A stretch of 64,000 nucleotides of DNA, taken from contig JAQUIJ010000004.1 in assembly GCA_028683385.1 (NCBI GenBank), positions 151,416-215,415 on the forward strand, read 5' to 3'. A program made the translations under genes and the position numbers. Shown here in pieces: positions 26,949 through 34,809 of this stretch; within the stretch, counting starts at the first letter, position 1, and the number at the start of each line of letters is the position of its first letter. Below the pieces are notes generated by a model. It was not told the DNA's origin and did not search any database. It was given only the letters and a program-made list of their open reading frames with translations. This DNA is from Prolixibacteraceae bacterium. Its GTDB lineage: Bacteria; Bacteroidota; Bacteroidia; Bacteroidales; Prolixibacteraceae.

Positions 26949-27896
26949 ATGTATATCCTATCATCTACCACTAATGCATCCAATTTTGTAACAGGTGTCG
27001 ATAAGGCCTTTATGATAATCATGGGCATTTCTTTCGTATTCCTGATCGGATTGACATTTACCATGTTGTATTTCATATACAAATACAACAGGAAAAAGAA
27101 TCCTGTGGCTACTCAAATTGAGGGAAGTACAAAGCTTGAGATTATCTGGACTGTAATTCCTACCATCCTGGTGTTGGTCATGTTTTATTATGGCTGGGCT
27201 GGCTGGGCGCCTATGCGGAATGCTCCGAAAGACAGTTTTAATATTCAGGTTACCGGCCGCATGTGGAATTACACCTTTCAATATGAAAATGGGAAAACGA
27301 CTGATACTCTTTTTGTGCCGATGAATAAAGCAGTAAAGCTAAAGCTGATTTCAATGGATGTGATCCATGGGTTCTTCATTCCTGCATTCCGGATTAAAGA
27401 AGATGTTGTTCCGGGAAGAGAAAAATCGGCATGGTTTATCGCCCAAAGAGAAGGGCTTTTTGAATTGTTTTGTTCTGAATATTGCGGATTGGATCACTCA
27501 TACATGTATACCTATGTGAAAGTTATGCCTGAACAAAAATTCAAAGCCTGGTATGTTGATACAACCAAACATGTTGATGTGGCTGCTGTTGAATCACCCA
27601 CGGCAAATGGGAAACGGATCATGAAAAACATCGGTTGCTTTGCCTGTCATACGGTTGACGGAAACAAATTAGTCGGTCCTTCATTTAAAGGAATATATGG
27701 TCATAAGGTTACAGTAACTACTGGCGGAAACGACCGTGAAGTGACAGTAGATGACGAATACATCAAAAAATCGATTTACGATCCGAATGCCGATGTGGTG
27801 AAAGGCTATAATAAAGGTTTGATGCAACCCTATGTAGGGCAGCTTTCGGAGGACGATATCAAGCAGATCACAGAATACCTGAAAACGCTTAAATGA
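26949..27896 (+). CDS. ctaC: Cytochrome c oxidase subunit II fused to cytochrome c
   Basis: 315 residues. Two N-terminal membrane helices are followed by the cupredoxin domain with the CuA site CSEYCGLDHSYM (C-x3-C-x3-H-x2-M). The C terminus is a cytochrome c with CFACH (Cys230, Cys233, His234) and Met in GLMQPYVGQ as ligand. This fusion defines the enzyme as caa3-type, which accepts electrons directly. Subunit II comes last in the operon here, after I, III and IV. Confidence 0.94.
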   Translation: MYILSSTTNASNFVTGVDKAFMIIMGISFVFLIGLTFTMLYFIYKYNRKKNPVATQIEGSTKLEIIWTVIPTILVLVMFYYGWAGWAPMRNAPKDSFNIQVTGRMWNYTFQYENGKTTDTLFVPMNKAVKLKLISMDVIHGFFIPAFRIKEDVVPGREKSAWFIAQREGLFELFCSEYCGLDHSYMYTYVKVMPEQKFKAWYVDTTKHVDVAAVESPTANGKRIMKNIGCFACHTVDGNKLVGPSFKGIYGHKVTVTTGGNDREVTVDDEYIKKSIYDPNADVVKGYNKGLMQPYVGQLSEDDIKQITEYLKTLK

Positions 27897-27927
27897 GGTT
27901 TTCTTTTATGAATCAAGTGCTGCTAGT

Positions 27928-28095
27928 GGGCTAAAGCCCTGCGATTTCTTTTTTCTTAAACCGGTCGCTATAGCGAACTGCAAAGAATAGAGCTGGGCGT
28001 GACTTAGTCGAACACTAAATTCTCATTAATAGCTCCCTTTGCCGTCACATTTATGTGACGGTTTGATCAAACAGAAATGAACCGGGCTTTAGCCC
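27928..28095. repeat. Hairpin island (REP-type cluster)
   Basis: Four hairpins in 168 bases: gggctaaagccc (27928-27939), tcgctatagcga (27965-27976), ccgtcacat/atgtgacgg (28042-28061) with an adjoining palindrome gtttgatcaaac (28061-28072), and gggctttagccc (28084-28095). The first and last are exact reverse complements of each other. The island fills the gap between ctaC and the haem O synthase gene. Confidence 0.75.
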
Positions 28096-28127
28096 CGAAT
28101 TACCAAGGAACTCAAAGAATTTCATCT

Positions 28128-28997
28128 ATGACCAAAACCAATTTATCAGCGTGGATAAAAATAATACTTGAGCTGGGCAAAGTACGAATTTCTTTGCCCA
28201 TTGCTTTATCTGCACTTGTTGGATATACCCTGAAGACGGGTATGTTGGGCGATGAAGTTTGGTCGTTGCTATTCGGAGTATTTCTGATGTCGTGCAGTTC
28301 AGGAGCCATCAATCACATTCAGGAATACAAAACGGATGCTTTGATGCCAAGAACCAAAAATCGTCCAATCCCTTCCGGTAAAATCAGTCTGAAAGGTGCA
28401 ATCGGAGTAGCTTTTGCGTTTTTTGCATATGGGAGTTTTATATTGCTTTTCAGTTTTCCCCCAATTGTCTTTCTGACCAGTTTTCTGACTTTATTGTCCT
28501 ACAATCTTATTTACACCCCGCTTAAAAAAGTAACTGCATTTGCTGTTGTTCCCGGCTCATTGGTTGGGGCATTACCTCCTTTTATTGGTTGGTTTGCAGG
28601 CGGTGGACAGTTATTTGATGTACACATTCTTTGGGTTTCCTTGTTTTTCTTTATTGGACAAATTCCTCATTTTTGGCTGTTGCTGCTCATGTTTGGGAAG
28701 GAATATACCTTGGCTGGTTATCCCAGTCTGAATACAGTATTTAACGACAACCAGATTAAACGGCTGAGTTATACGTGGATTTTAGCTACTGTAGCAACTG
28801 CTTTTATAGTTGCTTTGACAGTTTTACAAGGGTCAGTAACCATGTTTTTCCTACTTGTATATACGTTCTATCTTTTGTTCTCGCTGACAGTCGGTATTCT
28901 GGTTAAAAAAGACATTCCAATCCGTGCTTCTTTCCTGAAGCTCAACTTTCTTTATTTGTTGATGATGATTCTGCTTATTGTTGATAGCCTTTATTAG
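28128..28997 (+). CDS. ctaB: Protohaem IX farnesyltransferase (haem O synthase)
   Basis: About 289 residues from MTKTNLSAWIKIILELGK. The earlier ATG at 28077 is rejected because its 17 codons are made of the hairpin repeat. Eight to nine membrane helices; the prenyltransferase motif reads NHIQEYKTDALMPRTKNRP, with Glu instead of the first Asp of N-x3-D-x3-D. It adds a farnesyl chain to haem B to give haem O, precursor of haem A for the oxidase encoded just upstream. Confidence 0.92.
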   Translation: MTKTNLSAWIKIILELGKVRISLPIALSALVGYTLKTGMLGDEVWSLLFGVFLMSCSSGAINHIQEYKTDALMPRTKNRPIPSGKISLKGAIGVAFAFFAYGSFILLFSFPPIVFLTSFLTLLSYNLIYTPLKKVTAFAVVPGSLVGALPPFIGWFAGGGQLFDVHILWVSLFFFIGQIPHFWLLLLMFGKEYTLAGYPSLNTVFNDNQIKRLSYTWILATVATAFIVALTVLQGSVTMFFLLVYTFYLLFSLTVGILVKKDIPIRASFLKLNFLYLLMMILLIVDSLY

Positions 28998-29257
28998 GTA
29001 TTACTTATAGGTGCGTTAAAAGAAGGATACTTTGGGAATAGCCATAGTCAGCTCAACTACTATTAAATCCACAAACTCAGTTGTTTTATTCCTTTCAATT
29101 TCATGCCGTTACATTCTTTTTGTAGTCGGGTTTATCTGATTGCTGATTAATCCTGAATCTTTTTTCTGATTCAACTCCTATTCATTTATCCCCACAAATA
29201 GGGATTGTAACCCCAAACCCTGATGTCTATTTTTACAAAACCAAACATTGACATTTT
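28998..29257. other. Intergenic region ahead of the porin-feoAB operon
   Basis: 260 bases without a gene. Near the end are a small inverted repeat cctatt/aatagg (around 29175-29203) and TATTTTTA (29229-29236), a near match to a -7 element. No clear Fur box is visible. Confidence 0.35.
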
Positions 29258-30412
29258 ATGGGTTTACATTTTTTGAAGAAAGGGTTATTCATGCTTCTAT
29301 TCTTAAATACGATATATGGGTTTTCAGAAACTGCTGATAGTCTCAAAACATGTGCCTGGCAGGTAAATGCAACTTACAAAGGTGATTTTGTATCCAATTT
29401 CAGGGGTGGAATTGCAACCGGAACTACTTACCTCGGGTTGGCCGACTTATTTTTACAATTCGATGCAGAGAAAGCCGGCCTCTGGAAGGGAGGAAAGTTC
29501 TTAGTTCGTGGAGCGAATTCACATGGCGGAGAACCTTCAGCCAACTTAATTGGAGATTTTCAGGTTGCTTCGAACATTGAGGCCGGAAACCATACTTTCT
29601 TGTATGAGTTGTGGTTCAAGCAATGTTTTCGAAATGTTACAGCAACAATTGGACTTCAGGATTTGAATGCTGAATTTGCAAGCAGCGAAGTGGGTTCACT
29701 TTTCCTGAACAGTTCGTTTGGCGTTCATTCCGTAATTTCAGACAATATTCTTGCACCAATTTTCCCGCTAACCTCGCAGGGAATCACTCTTTGTTATGAT
29801 GTATCTAAACGTGTAAGTCTGAAAACTGCTGTTTACAAAGGTTGTCCAATTGATTTTGATGACAATCCTTACAACACCAAATGGAGTCTGGATCATCTTC
29901 AGGGATTGCTTTGGGTTACCGAAGGCCAATATGTCTGGGAGGCCAATCAAAAAATGAGTAATGTGCTGAAAGCGGGTTTCTTTTTACACCAGCATTGTCC
30001 GGAGAGCGATGTGATAAACTCGGAGACCGGGAATACGTTGACTCACGATTACGGGTTTTACCTGGTTGGCGATCATCAGGTTTATGCAAACGGGCGGCAT
30101 GGATTAAGCGTTTTCTACCAATTAGGCATCAGCCCGCGTAACGATAATTTCTGTTATCTGGGTGCCGGATGCACGTATTCCGGTTTGCTTTCGAAGAAAA
30201 GTACCGATGTGCTGGGATTGGCAATTGCCGATGGAATGTTGACAAAAGATCGTGGACAAGACGAGACTACCTTCGAATTGACCTACAAGGTTCAGATTTC
30301 GGATCAGATTTATTTGCAACCCGAAATGCAATACGTGGTGCATCCAGGTGGAACCGACGTTCAATTGAAAAATGCCACGGTCGGATTGGTTAGGTTGGGA
30401 TTGGAATTTTAA
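29258..30412 (+). CDS. OprB-family carbohydrate porin
   Basis: 384 residues with a signal peptide ending about residue 25 (NTIYGFS). The OprB pattern is clear: TTYLGLADLFLQFDAEKAGLWKGG split over strands, GAGNTFL-like turn replaced by EAGNHTFLYELWFKQ, GLQDLNAEFASSEVGS and FLNSSFG. It should form a 16-strand outer-membrane channel. OprB porins admit sugars, but this gene ends 11 bases before feoAB, so a role in iron or other solute entry is possible. The last residues (LVRLGLEF) end in Phe, as is normal for outer-membrane barrels. Confidence 0.88.
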   Translation: MGLHFLKKGLFMLLFLNTIYGFSETADSLKTCAWQVNATYKGDFVSNFRGGIATGTTYLGLADLFLQFDAEKAGLWKGGKFLVRGANSHGGEPSANLIGDFQVASNIEAGNHTFLYELWFKQCFRNVTATIGLQDLNAEFASSEVGSLFLNSSFGVHSVISDNILAPIFPLTSQGITLCYDVSKRVSLKTAVYKGCPIDFDDNPYNTKWSLDHLQGLLWVTEGQYVWEANQKMSNVLKAGFFLHQHCPESDVINSETGNTLTHDYGFYLVGDHQVYANGRHGLSVFYQLGISPRNDNFCYLGAGCTYSGLLSKKSTDVLGLAIADGMLTKDRGQDETTFELTYKVQISDQIYLQPEMQYVVHPGGTDVQLKNATVGLVRLGLEF

Positions 30413-30423
30413 AAACGGAGAAC

Positions 30424-32925
30424 ATGTTTATTCGCGAAACAGAAGCAGAAATAAAAAGCACCCGATTGGCTGATTTGCCGACCGGAAGCAGGGGAGTGAT
30501 TGTTCATGTGCTGGGGCAGGGCGCTTTCAGGAAACGGATTTCGGAAATGGGATTTGTAAAAGGGCAAATGGTCAAAGTGATCAAAAATGCCCCGATGAAA
30601 GACCCCGTTGAGTACGAAATTATGGGCTACAAGGTGTCGTTGCGCCGCAGCGAAGCCGACCTGATTGAAGTCGTATCGCCATCGATGGCCAAAGAACTGG
30701 TCTCGCATTACGAGGGAACCATTGACGAGCACCGCCAGAAATTATCCGGAGTAAAGAAAGGAAAAACCATTACCGTTGCCCTGGTTGGAAACCCGAATTG
30801 CGGCAAAACAACGCTGTTTAATTACGCTTCAGGATCGAAGGAGCGGGTTGGCAATTATGCAGGAGTGACTATTGATGCCAAAGAAGCTAAGTTTAAACAG
30901 GACGATTATACGTTTGTGATTTCCGATCTTCCCGGAACGTATTCCATTACCGAATATTCTCCTGAAGAATTGTTTGTGCGTAACCAGATTGCAGAAAAGC
31001 GACCTGATGTGGTGGTGAATGTGGTGGATGCTTCAAACCTGGAGCGTAACCTTTTCCTGACGACGCAGTTGATCGACATGAACATCAAGGTGGTGATTGC
31101 CCTGAATATGTACGACGAACTGGAGCAAAAATCGGCCAAACTGGATTACACGTATTTGGGTGAAATGATGGGAATTCCAATCGTTCCAACGGTCGCCTCC
31201 AAAGGTAAAGGCTTGAAAGCGCTGTTCGACCGGATCATTGAAGTGTATGAAGAACGCGATCCGATTGTGCGGCACATTCACATCAATTACGGCACAGAAA
31301 TCGAAAAATCGATCCAAAGTATTCAGCAGGAACTAAAAAAAGACGACCAGAAACGAAAGAAATATTCGACCCGGTTTTTGGCTATCAAGTTACTGGAGGA
31401 GGATCAGCATACCTTGAATTTACTGAAAGACAGTCCAGTTTTTGAGGTTGTGAAGCAAATTGCCAACGAAGAAACTGCAAGGCTGGAGAAAAAATTTAAT
31501 GATCAGTCGGAAACGCTGATTGCCGATGCCAAATATGGTTTTATAGCAGGGGCTTTGAAAGAAACTTACCGAAGCGGGCCTCAGGTTCGCCGCGACCAAA
31601 GCCGCGAAATCGATAAGGTTTTGACGCACCGACTTTGGGGTTTCCCGGTTTTTATCTTTTTCATCTGGCTCACATTTCAGGCTACATTTACATTGGGAGC
31701 CTATCCGATGTCGTGGATGGATGCCGCAATTGGCTGGTTTGGCGATTCACTTGGCTCGCTGATGACCGACGGCGCATTGAAAGATTTACTGATTGATGGA
31801 ATTATTGGTGGGGTAGGCGGTGTGATCGTTTTTCTTCCCAACATCTTGATCCTGTTCTTTTTTATCTCGCTGATGGAAGATTCGGGTTACATGGCTCGAG
31901 CTGCCTTTATCATGGATAAACTGATGCACAAAATGGGACTTCACGGCAAGTCATTTATCCCGCTCATCATGGGTTTTGGATGCAACGTACCGGCCGTAAT
32001 GGCCACGCGAACGCTCGATAACCGTAACGACCGGTTGCTCACTATGCTCATCATTCCGTTTATGTCGTGCAGCGCACGTTTGCCCGTTTATGTGCTACTG
32101 ATTTCAGCCTTTTTTGTGAGTTACCAAGGTGCTATTTTATTCCTGATCTATTGCATCGGGATTCTTCTGGCCGTATTGATGGGCTTGTTTTTTAAGAAAA
32201 CACTGTTCGCCAAGAAGGACGTTCCGTTTGTGATGGAACTGCCGCCATACCGTATGCCAACGCTCCGGAATACAACCATCCATATGTGGCACAAAGGCTC
32301 GCAATACCTCACCAAGATGGGAACCGTTATTTTGCTGGCTTCGATCCTGATTTGGGCGATGGGATATTATCCGCGCGATGTGAAATTCTCGAAAGATTAC
32401 GATACGATGCTGGCTCAAACCGAGGCTGACAATACATTAACATCGGATCAGAAAATCGAAAAAGCAGAACAAATTCAATTGTCGAAGGAAGAAGAGCGCC
32501 AGGAAAAATCGTACATCGGCATGACGGGTCATTTCATCGAACCGGCTATTCGTCCGCTTGGTTTCGACTGGAAAATCGGGATGAGCATCATTACCGGAAT
32601 GGCTGCCAAAGAAATTGTGGTGAGTTCGATGGGCGTGCTTTATCATGCCAGTATGAATGCCGATGAGAACTCACAATCATTGAAAGGAAAACTTCAGGAA
32701 CAAACCTTTACCCAAGGCCCCAAAGTTGGTCAGAAAGTCTTTTCGCCGCTCGTAGCTTTTGGCCTGATGGTTTTTGTGCTGATTTATTTTCCGTGTGTGG
32801 CGGTGGTTGCGGCCATCAAGAAGGAAGCCAACTGGCGATGGGCGCTGTTCACCACCGTGTATACCACGGCCATTGCCTGGGTTGCGGCTTTTGCCATTTT
32901 TCAAATCGGAAGTTTGTTCTTTTAA
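30424..32925 (+). CDS. feoB: Ferrous iron transporter FeoB with N-terminal FeoA domain
   Basis: 833 residues. Residues 5-85 are a FeoA (SH3-like) domain (RLADLPTGSRGVIVHVLG, RISEMGFVKGQ), fused directly to FeoB. The GTPase domain follows with GNPNCGKTTLFN (122-133), GVTIDAKE, SDLPGTYSI and NVVDASNLERN. The membrane part has two Gate motifs including SCSARLPVYVLLI and FMGFGCNVPAVMATR-like residues. It imports Fe2+ across the inner membrane. Fusion of FeoA and FeoB is common in Bacteroidota. It is in an operon with the porin upstream. Confidence 0.95.
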   Translation: MFIRETEAEIKSTRLADLPTGSRGVIVHVLGQGAFRKRISEMGFVKGQMVKVIKNAPMKDPVEYEIMGYKVSLRRSEADLIEVVSPSMAKELVSHYEGTIDEHRQKLSGVKKGKTITVALVGNPNCGKTTLFNYASGSKERVGNYAGVTIDAKEAKFKQDDYTFVISDLPGTYSITEYSPEELFVRNQIAEKRPDVVVNVVDASNLERNLFLTTQLIDMNIKVVIALNMYDELEQKSAKLDYTYLGEMMGIPIVPTVASKGKGLKALFDRIIEVYEERDPIVRHIHINYGTEIEKSIQSIQQELKKDDQKRKKYSTRFLAIKLLEEDQHTLNLLKDSPVFEVVKQIANEETARLEKKFNDQSETLIADAKYGFIAGALKETYRSGPQVRRDQSREIDKVLTHRLWGFPVFIFFIWLTFQATFTLGAYPMSWMDAAIGWFGDSLGSLMTDGALKDLLIDGIIGGVGGVIVFLPNILILFFFISLMEDSGYMARAAFIMDKLMHKMGLHGKSFIPLIMGFGCNVPAVMATRTLDNRNDRLLTMLIIPFMSCSARLPVYVLLISAFFVSYQGAILFLIYCIGILLAVLMGLFFKKTLFAKKDVPFVMELPPYRMPTLRNTTIHMWHKGSQYLTKMGTVILLASILIWAMGYYPRDVKFSKDYDTMLAQTEADNTLTSDQKIEKAEQIQLSKEEERQEKSYIGMTGHFIEPAIRPLGFDWKIGMSIITGMAAKEIVVSSMGVLYHASMNADENSQSLKGKLQEQTFTQGPKVGQKVFSPLVAFGLMVFVLIYFPCVAVVAAIKKEANWRWALFTTVYTTAIAWVAAFAIFQIGSLFF

Positions 32926-32938
32926 TTGAATTAAAGAA

Positions 32939-33029
32939 ACCACAGAGAAAAGGAGTTTCAACAGAGTTCACTGAGTATTATTTCTTCATTTCTCAGCTAA
33001 CTCATTTTTATCTCTGAGAACTCTGCGGT
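32939..33029. repeat. Imperfect inverted repeat after feoB
   Basis: accacagag (32939-32947) pairs with ctctgcggt (33021-33029), and cagagttc (32962-32969) pairs with gaactctg (33018-33025) in nested, overlapping fashion. The words resemble a widespread Bacteroidota intergenic repeat (ACCACAGAG ... CTCTGTGGT). Confidence 0.55.
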
Positions 33030-33076
33030 AAAAATTCAGAAAGAGTTATATAATAGTTGAATTTAAAATTCTCAAT

Positions 33077-33310
33077 ATGATTCAAAATATAATTGCCCTG
33101 ATTATTGTGGCTGCGGCAGGTGTAATCACCTTTTATTCACTTTACAAATCGCTCACCGTTAAAGACAAAACCACCTGTGGAGGCTGTCCCAGTTGTGAAC
33201 TGAAAAACGAACTGAAAAAGAAAGGGAAATTGGTTGCCTATACTGAAAATACGCCTCGCCGGAAAGACACGTTTACCGCTGATAACCTGAAATATTCGTT
33301 AAAAGAATGA
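33077..33310 (+). CDS. FeoB-associated Cys-rich membrane protein
   Basis: 77 residues: one membrane helix (about 3-22), then CGGCPSC (Cys34, Cys37, Cys40) and a Lys-rich tail. Small proteins of this form regularly follow feoB in Bacteroidota and Firmicutes and may bind iron or act like FeoC. It lies 151 bases after feoB across a repeat, and a terminator follows it. Confidence 0.85.
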   Translation: MIQNIIALIIVAAAGVITFYSLYKSLTVKDKTTCGGCPSCELKNELKKKGKLVAYTENTPRRKDTFTADNLKYSLKE

Positions 33311-33365
33311 TCTGATCAATAGGCGGCTGTGAAAAGCTAAATTAGAGTATGGTTTTATAGCAGAA

Positions 33366-33412
33366 CGGCTGAATAAAGGATGGAAATCCGGAGTTCAGCC
33401 GCTTTTGTTATT
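33366..33412 (+). terminator. Hairpin terminator after the feo operon
   Basis: cggctgaa (33366-33373) pairs with ttcagccg (33394-33401), with an inner ggat/atcc stem, followed by a T-rich tail cttttgttatttt. Confidence 0.65.
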
Positions 33413-33507
33413 TTAGAAAAGTAGCTCGATAGCACAGCTTGTCCTTTGCCCCCGATTTTCATTGGGGCAGGCAGTTTGACTTTAGGCAACGAGTAAATGT
33501 TCAAAGT

Positions 33508-33532
33508 GTCATGCTGAACTTGTTTCAGCATC
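33508..33532. repeat. 25-bp repeat with inner hairpin, copy B
   Basis: Exact reverse complement of the 25 bases at 22375-22399, again in an intergenic gap. It resembles the words of the palindromic element at 11249-11387 (tgtcat...ctca ends). Confidence 0.8.
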
Positions 33533-33552
33533 TCAACTATCTATATTTTCTT

Positions 33553-33602
33553 CGTCAGACTTCGGTGTGAGCGTTCGACTGAGCTCTATCCGAAGTCTGA
33601 CG
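33553..33602. repeat. 13-bp inverted repeat near trmD
   Basis: cgtcagacttcgg (33553-33565) and ccgaagtctgacg (33590-33602) are perfectly complementary, with a smaller gagc/gctc stem inside the 24-base loop. It lies 24 bases beyond the end of trmD and could terminate it, but lacks a T-run. Confidence 0.7.
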
Positions 33603-33626
33603 GACATGCAGACATGTGATACGCTT

Positions 33627-34307
33627 TTATTCGTTCTTCAACAAATCAGGCCTTAACCGTTTGGTGCGTTCGTAAGCCTGTTTTTCCTGCCACTCATTAA
33701 TCAGTTTGTCGTTTCCGGAGAGGAGAATTTCGGGTACTTTCCAGCCATTGTAGTCGGCTGGCCGGGTGTAAACAGGCGGACTCAGCAAATTATCCTGAAA
33801 CGAGTCGGTGAGGGCAGAGGTTTCGTCGGACAATACGCCCGGAATTAAACGAACCACACTGTCAACAATGACGGCAGCAGCCAATTCTCCGCCGGTTAGG
33901 ACATAATCGCCAATCGAAATTTCCATGGTTACCAAATGTTCGCGGATACGCTGATCAATACCTTTATAATGACCGCAAAGTATGATGATGTTTTTCAGGA
34001 GCGAGAGTTTATTCGATTCTTTTTGGTTCAGTTGAATGCCATCGGGGCTGGTATAAATGACCGCGTCGTATTCGCGCTGCGATTTCAGGAAGTTGATCGC
34101 GCTTTCGATGGGTTGAATGGTCATGACCATTCCGGCGCCGCCGCTAAATGCGTAATCGTCAACTTTCCGGTGTTTGTCTTCCGAGAAATCGCGGATGTTG
34201 TGTACAACAATTTCAACCAAACCCTTATCCTGACCTCTTTTAATAATTGAATGCCGGAAAGGGCTTTCGAGCAATTCAGGAACAACCGTAAGAATATCGA
34301 TGCGCAT
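33627..34307 (-). CDS. trmD: tRNA (guanine-37-N1)-methyltransferase
   Basis: 226 residues with the TrmD SPOUT knot: [60 protein letters not shown] and [16 protein letters not shown]. It methylates G37 of tRNAs next to the anticodon, using S-adenosylmethionine, and prevents +1 frameshifts. Here it is not in the usual rpsP-rimM-trmD-rplS operon, being alone between repeat regions. Confidence 0.96.
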   Translation of the reverse strand: MRIDILTVVPELLESPFRHSIIKRGQDKGLVEIVVHNIRDFSEDKHRKVDDYAFSGGAGMVMTIQPIESAINFLKSQREYDAVIYTSPDGIQLNQKESNKLSLLKNIIILCGHYKGIDQRIREHLVTMEISIGDYVLTGGELAAAVIVDSVVRLIPGVLSDETSALTDSFQDNLLSPPVYTRPADYNGWKVPEILLSGNDKLINEWQEKQAYERTKRLRPDLLKNE

Positions 34308-34407
34308 CTTGATTTTATTTTCTGCAAATATATCAGGAAAAAGTCATTCGTCATTCGGAAAAACATCAAAGCTCAGGGGAGTCACATTTAAAAATTTTTA
34401 CTAAACT

Positions 34408-34575
34408 GCCCTTTCAGGGCGCACTCGTTCACTAATCTTTGCTAACCCAGGCGGATGCCTGGGGCTAGATTAATATGGGCTTTCAGCCCGAACCCGCACT
34501 GAAAGTGCAGATTATTCTAGCCCAACGCAACGCGTTGGGTAATTATGTGATTGAATCTGGTCGCCCTGAAAGGGC
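34408..34575. repeat. Six-hairpin island (REP-type cluster)
   Basis: gccctttcagggc (34408-34420), cccaggc/gcctggg (34446-34463), gggctttcagccc (34477-34489), gcactgaaagtgc (34496-34508), cccaacgc/gcgttggg (34521-34539) and gccctgaaagggc (34563-34575). The first and last are exact reverse complements, and ggctagattaat (from 34463) mirrors attattctagcc. The island is thus itself palindromic. Confidence 0.85.
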
Positions 34576-34723
34576 AATTTAATATCCAGAATTCTAAAAA
34601 GCGATTTCCCTGCATCAAAGCTAATTTCCGAATGACTGATGACTGTTTCCGATCTTCATTCTATGGTAAAACATGCCTATTTTCTATTTATCCAACTGTT
34701 TTGCACTTTTATTTCTTAAAATC

Positions 34724-34754
34724 TTTGAGTATTAGCTTGTAATATCTATTTTCG
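34724..34754 (+). promoter_or_regulatory. Bacteroidota-type promoter for the DUF349 gene
   Basis: TTTG at 34724-34727, a 19-base spacer, then TATTTTCG at 34747-34754 (one mismatch to TAnnTTTG). The gene starts 55 bases later. Confidence 0.6.
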
Positions 34755-34809
34755 TAAGCTGAAACGAATACCTTATTCTCTGTTAATTACAAAGTAATTT
34801 TAATTTGTT

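Larger units (their letters stand above)
33311..33626. other. Intergenic region with terminator and repeats
   Basis: 316 bases between the Cys-rich protein and trmD (convergent). It holds a terminator (33366-33412), the second copy of the 25-bp repeat (33508-33532) and a hairpin (33553-33602). No gene is visible. Confidence 0.6.
34308..34809. other. Intergenic region: hairpin island plus promoter
   Basis: 502 bases between trmD and the DUF349 gene. It contains a six-hairpin island (34408-34575) and a TTTG/TAnnTTTG-type promoter (34724-34754). No gene is visible. Confidence 0.6.

Noticed and set aside
28077-28127. Earlier start for the haem O synthase gene
   Set aside because: The extra 17 codons consist of the hairpin repeat and match no family member.
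34408-34575. CRISPR array
   Set aside because: The hairpins differ from each other and there are no constant repeats with regular spacers.
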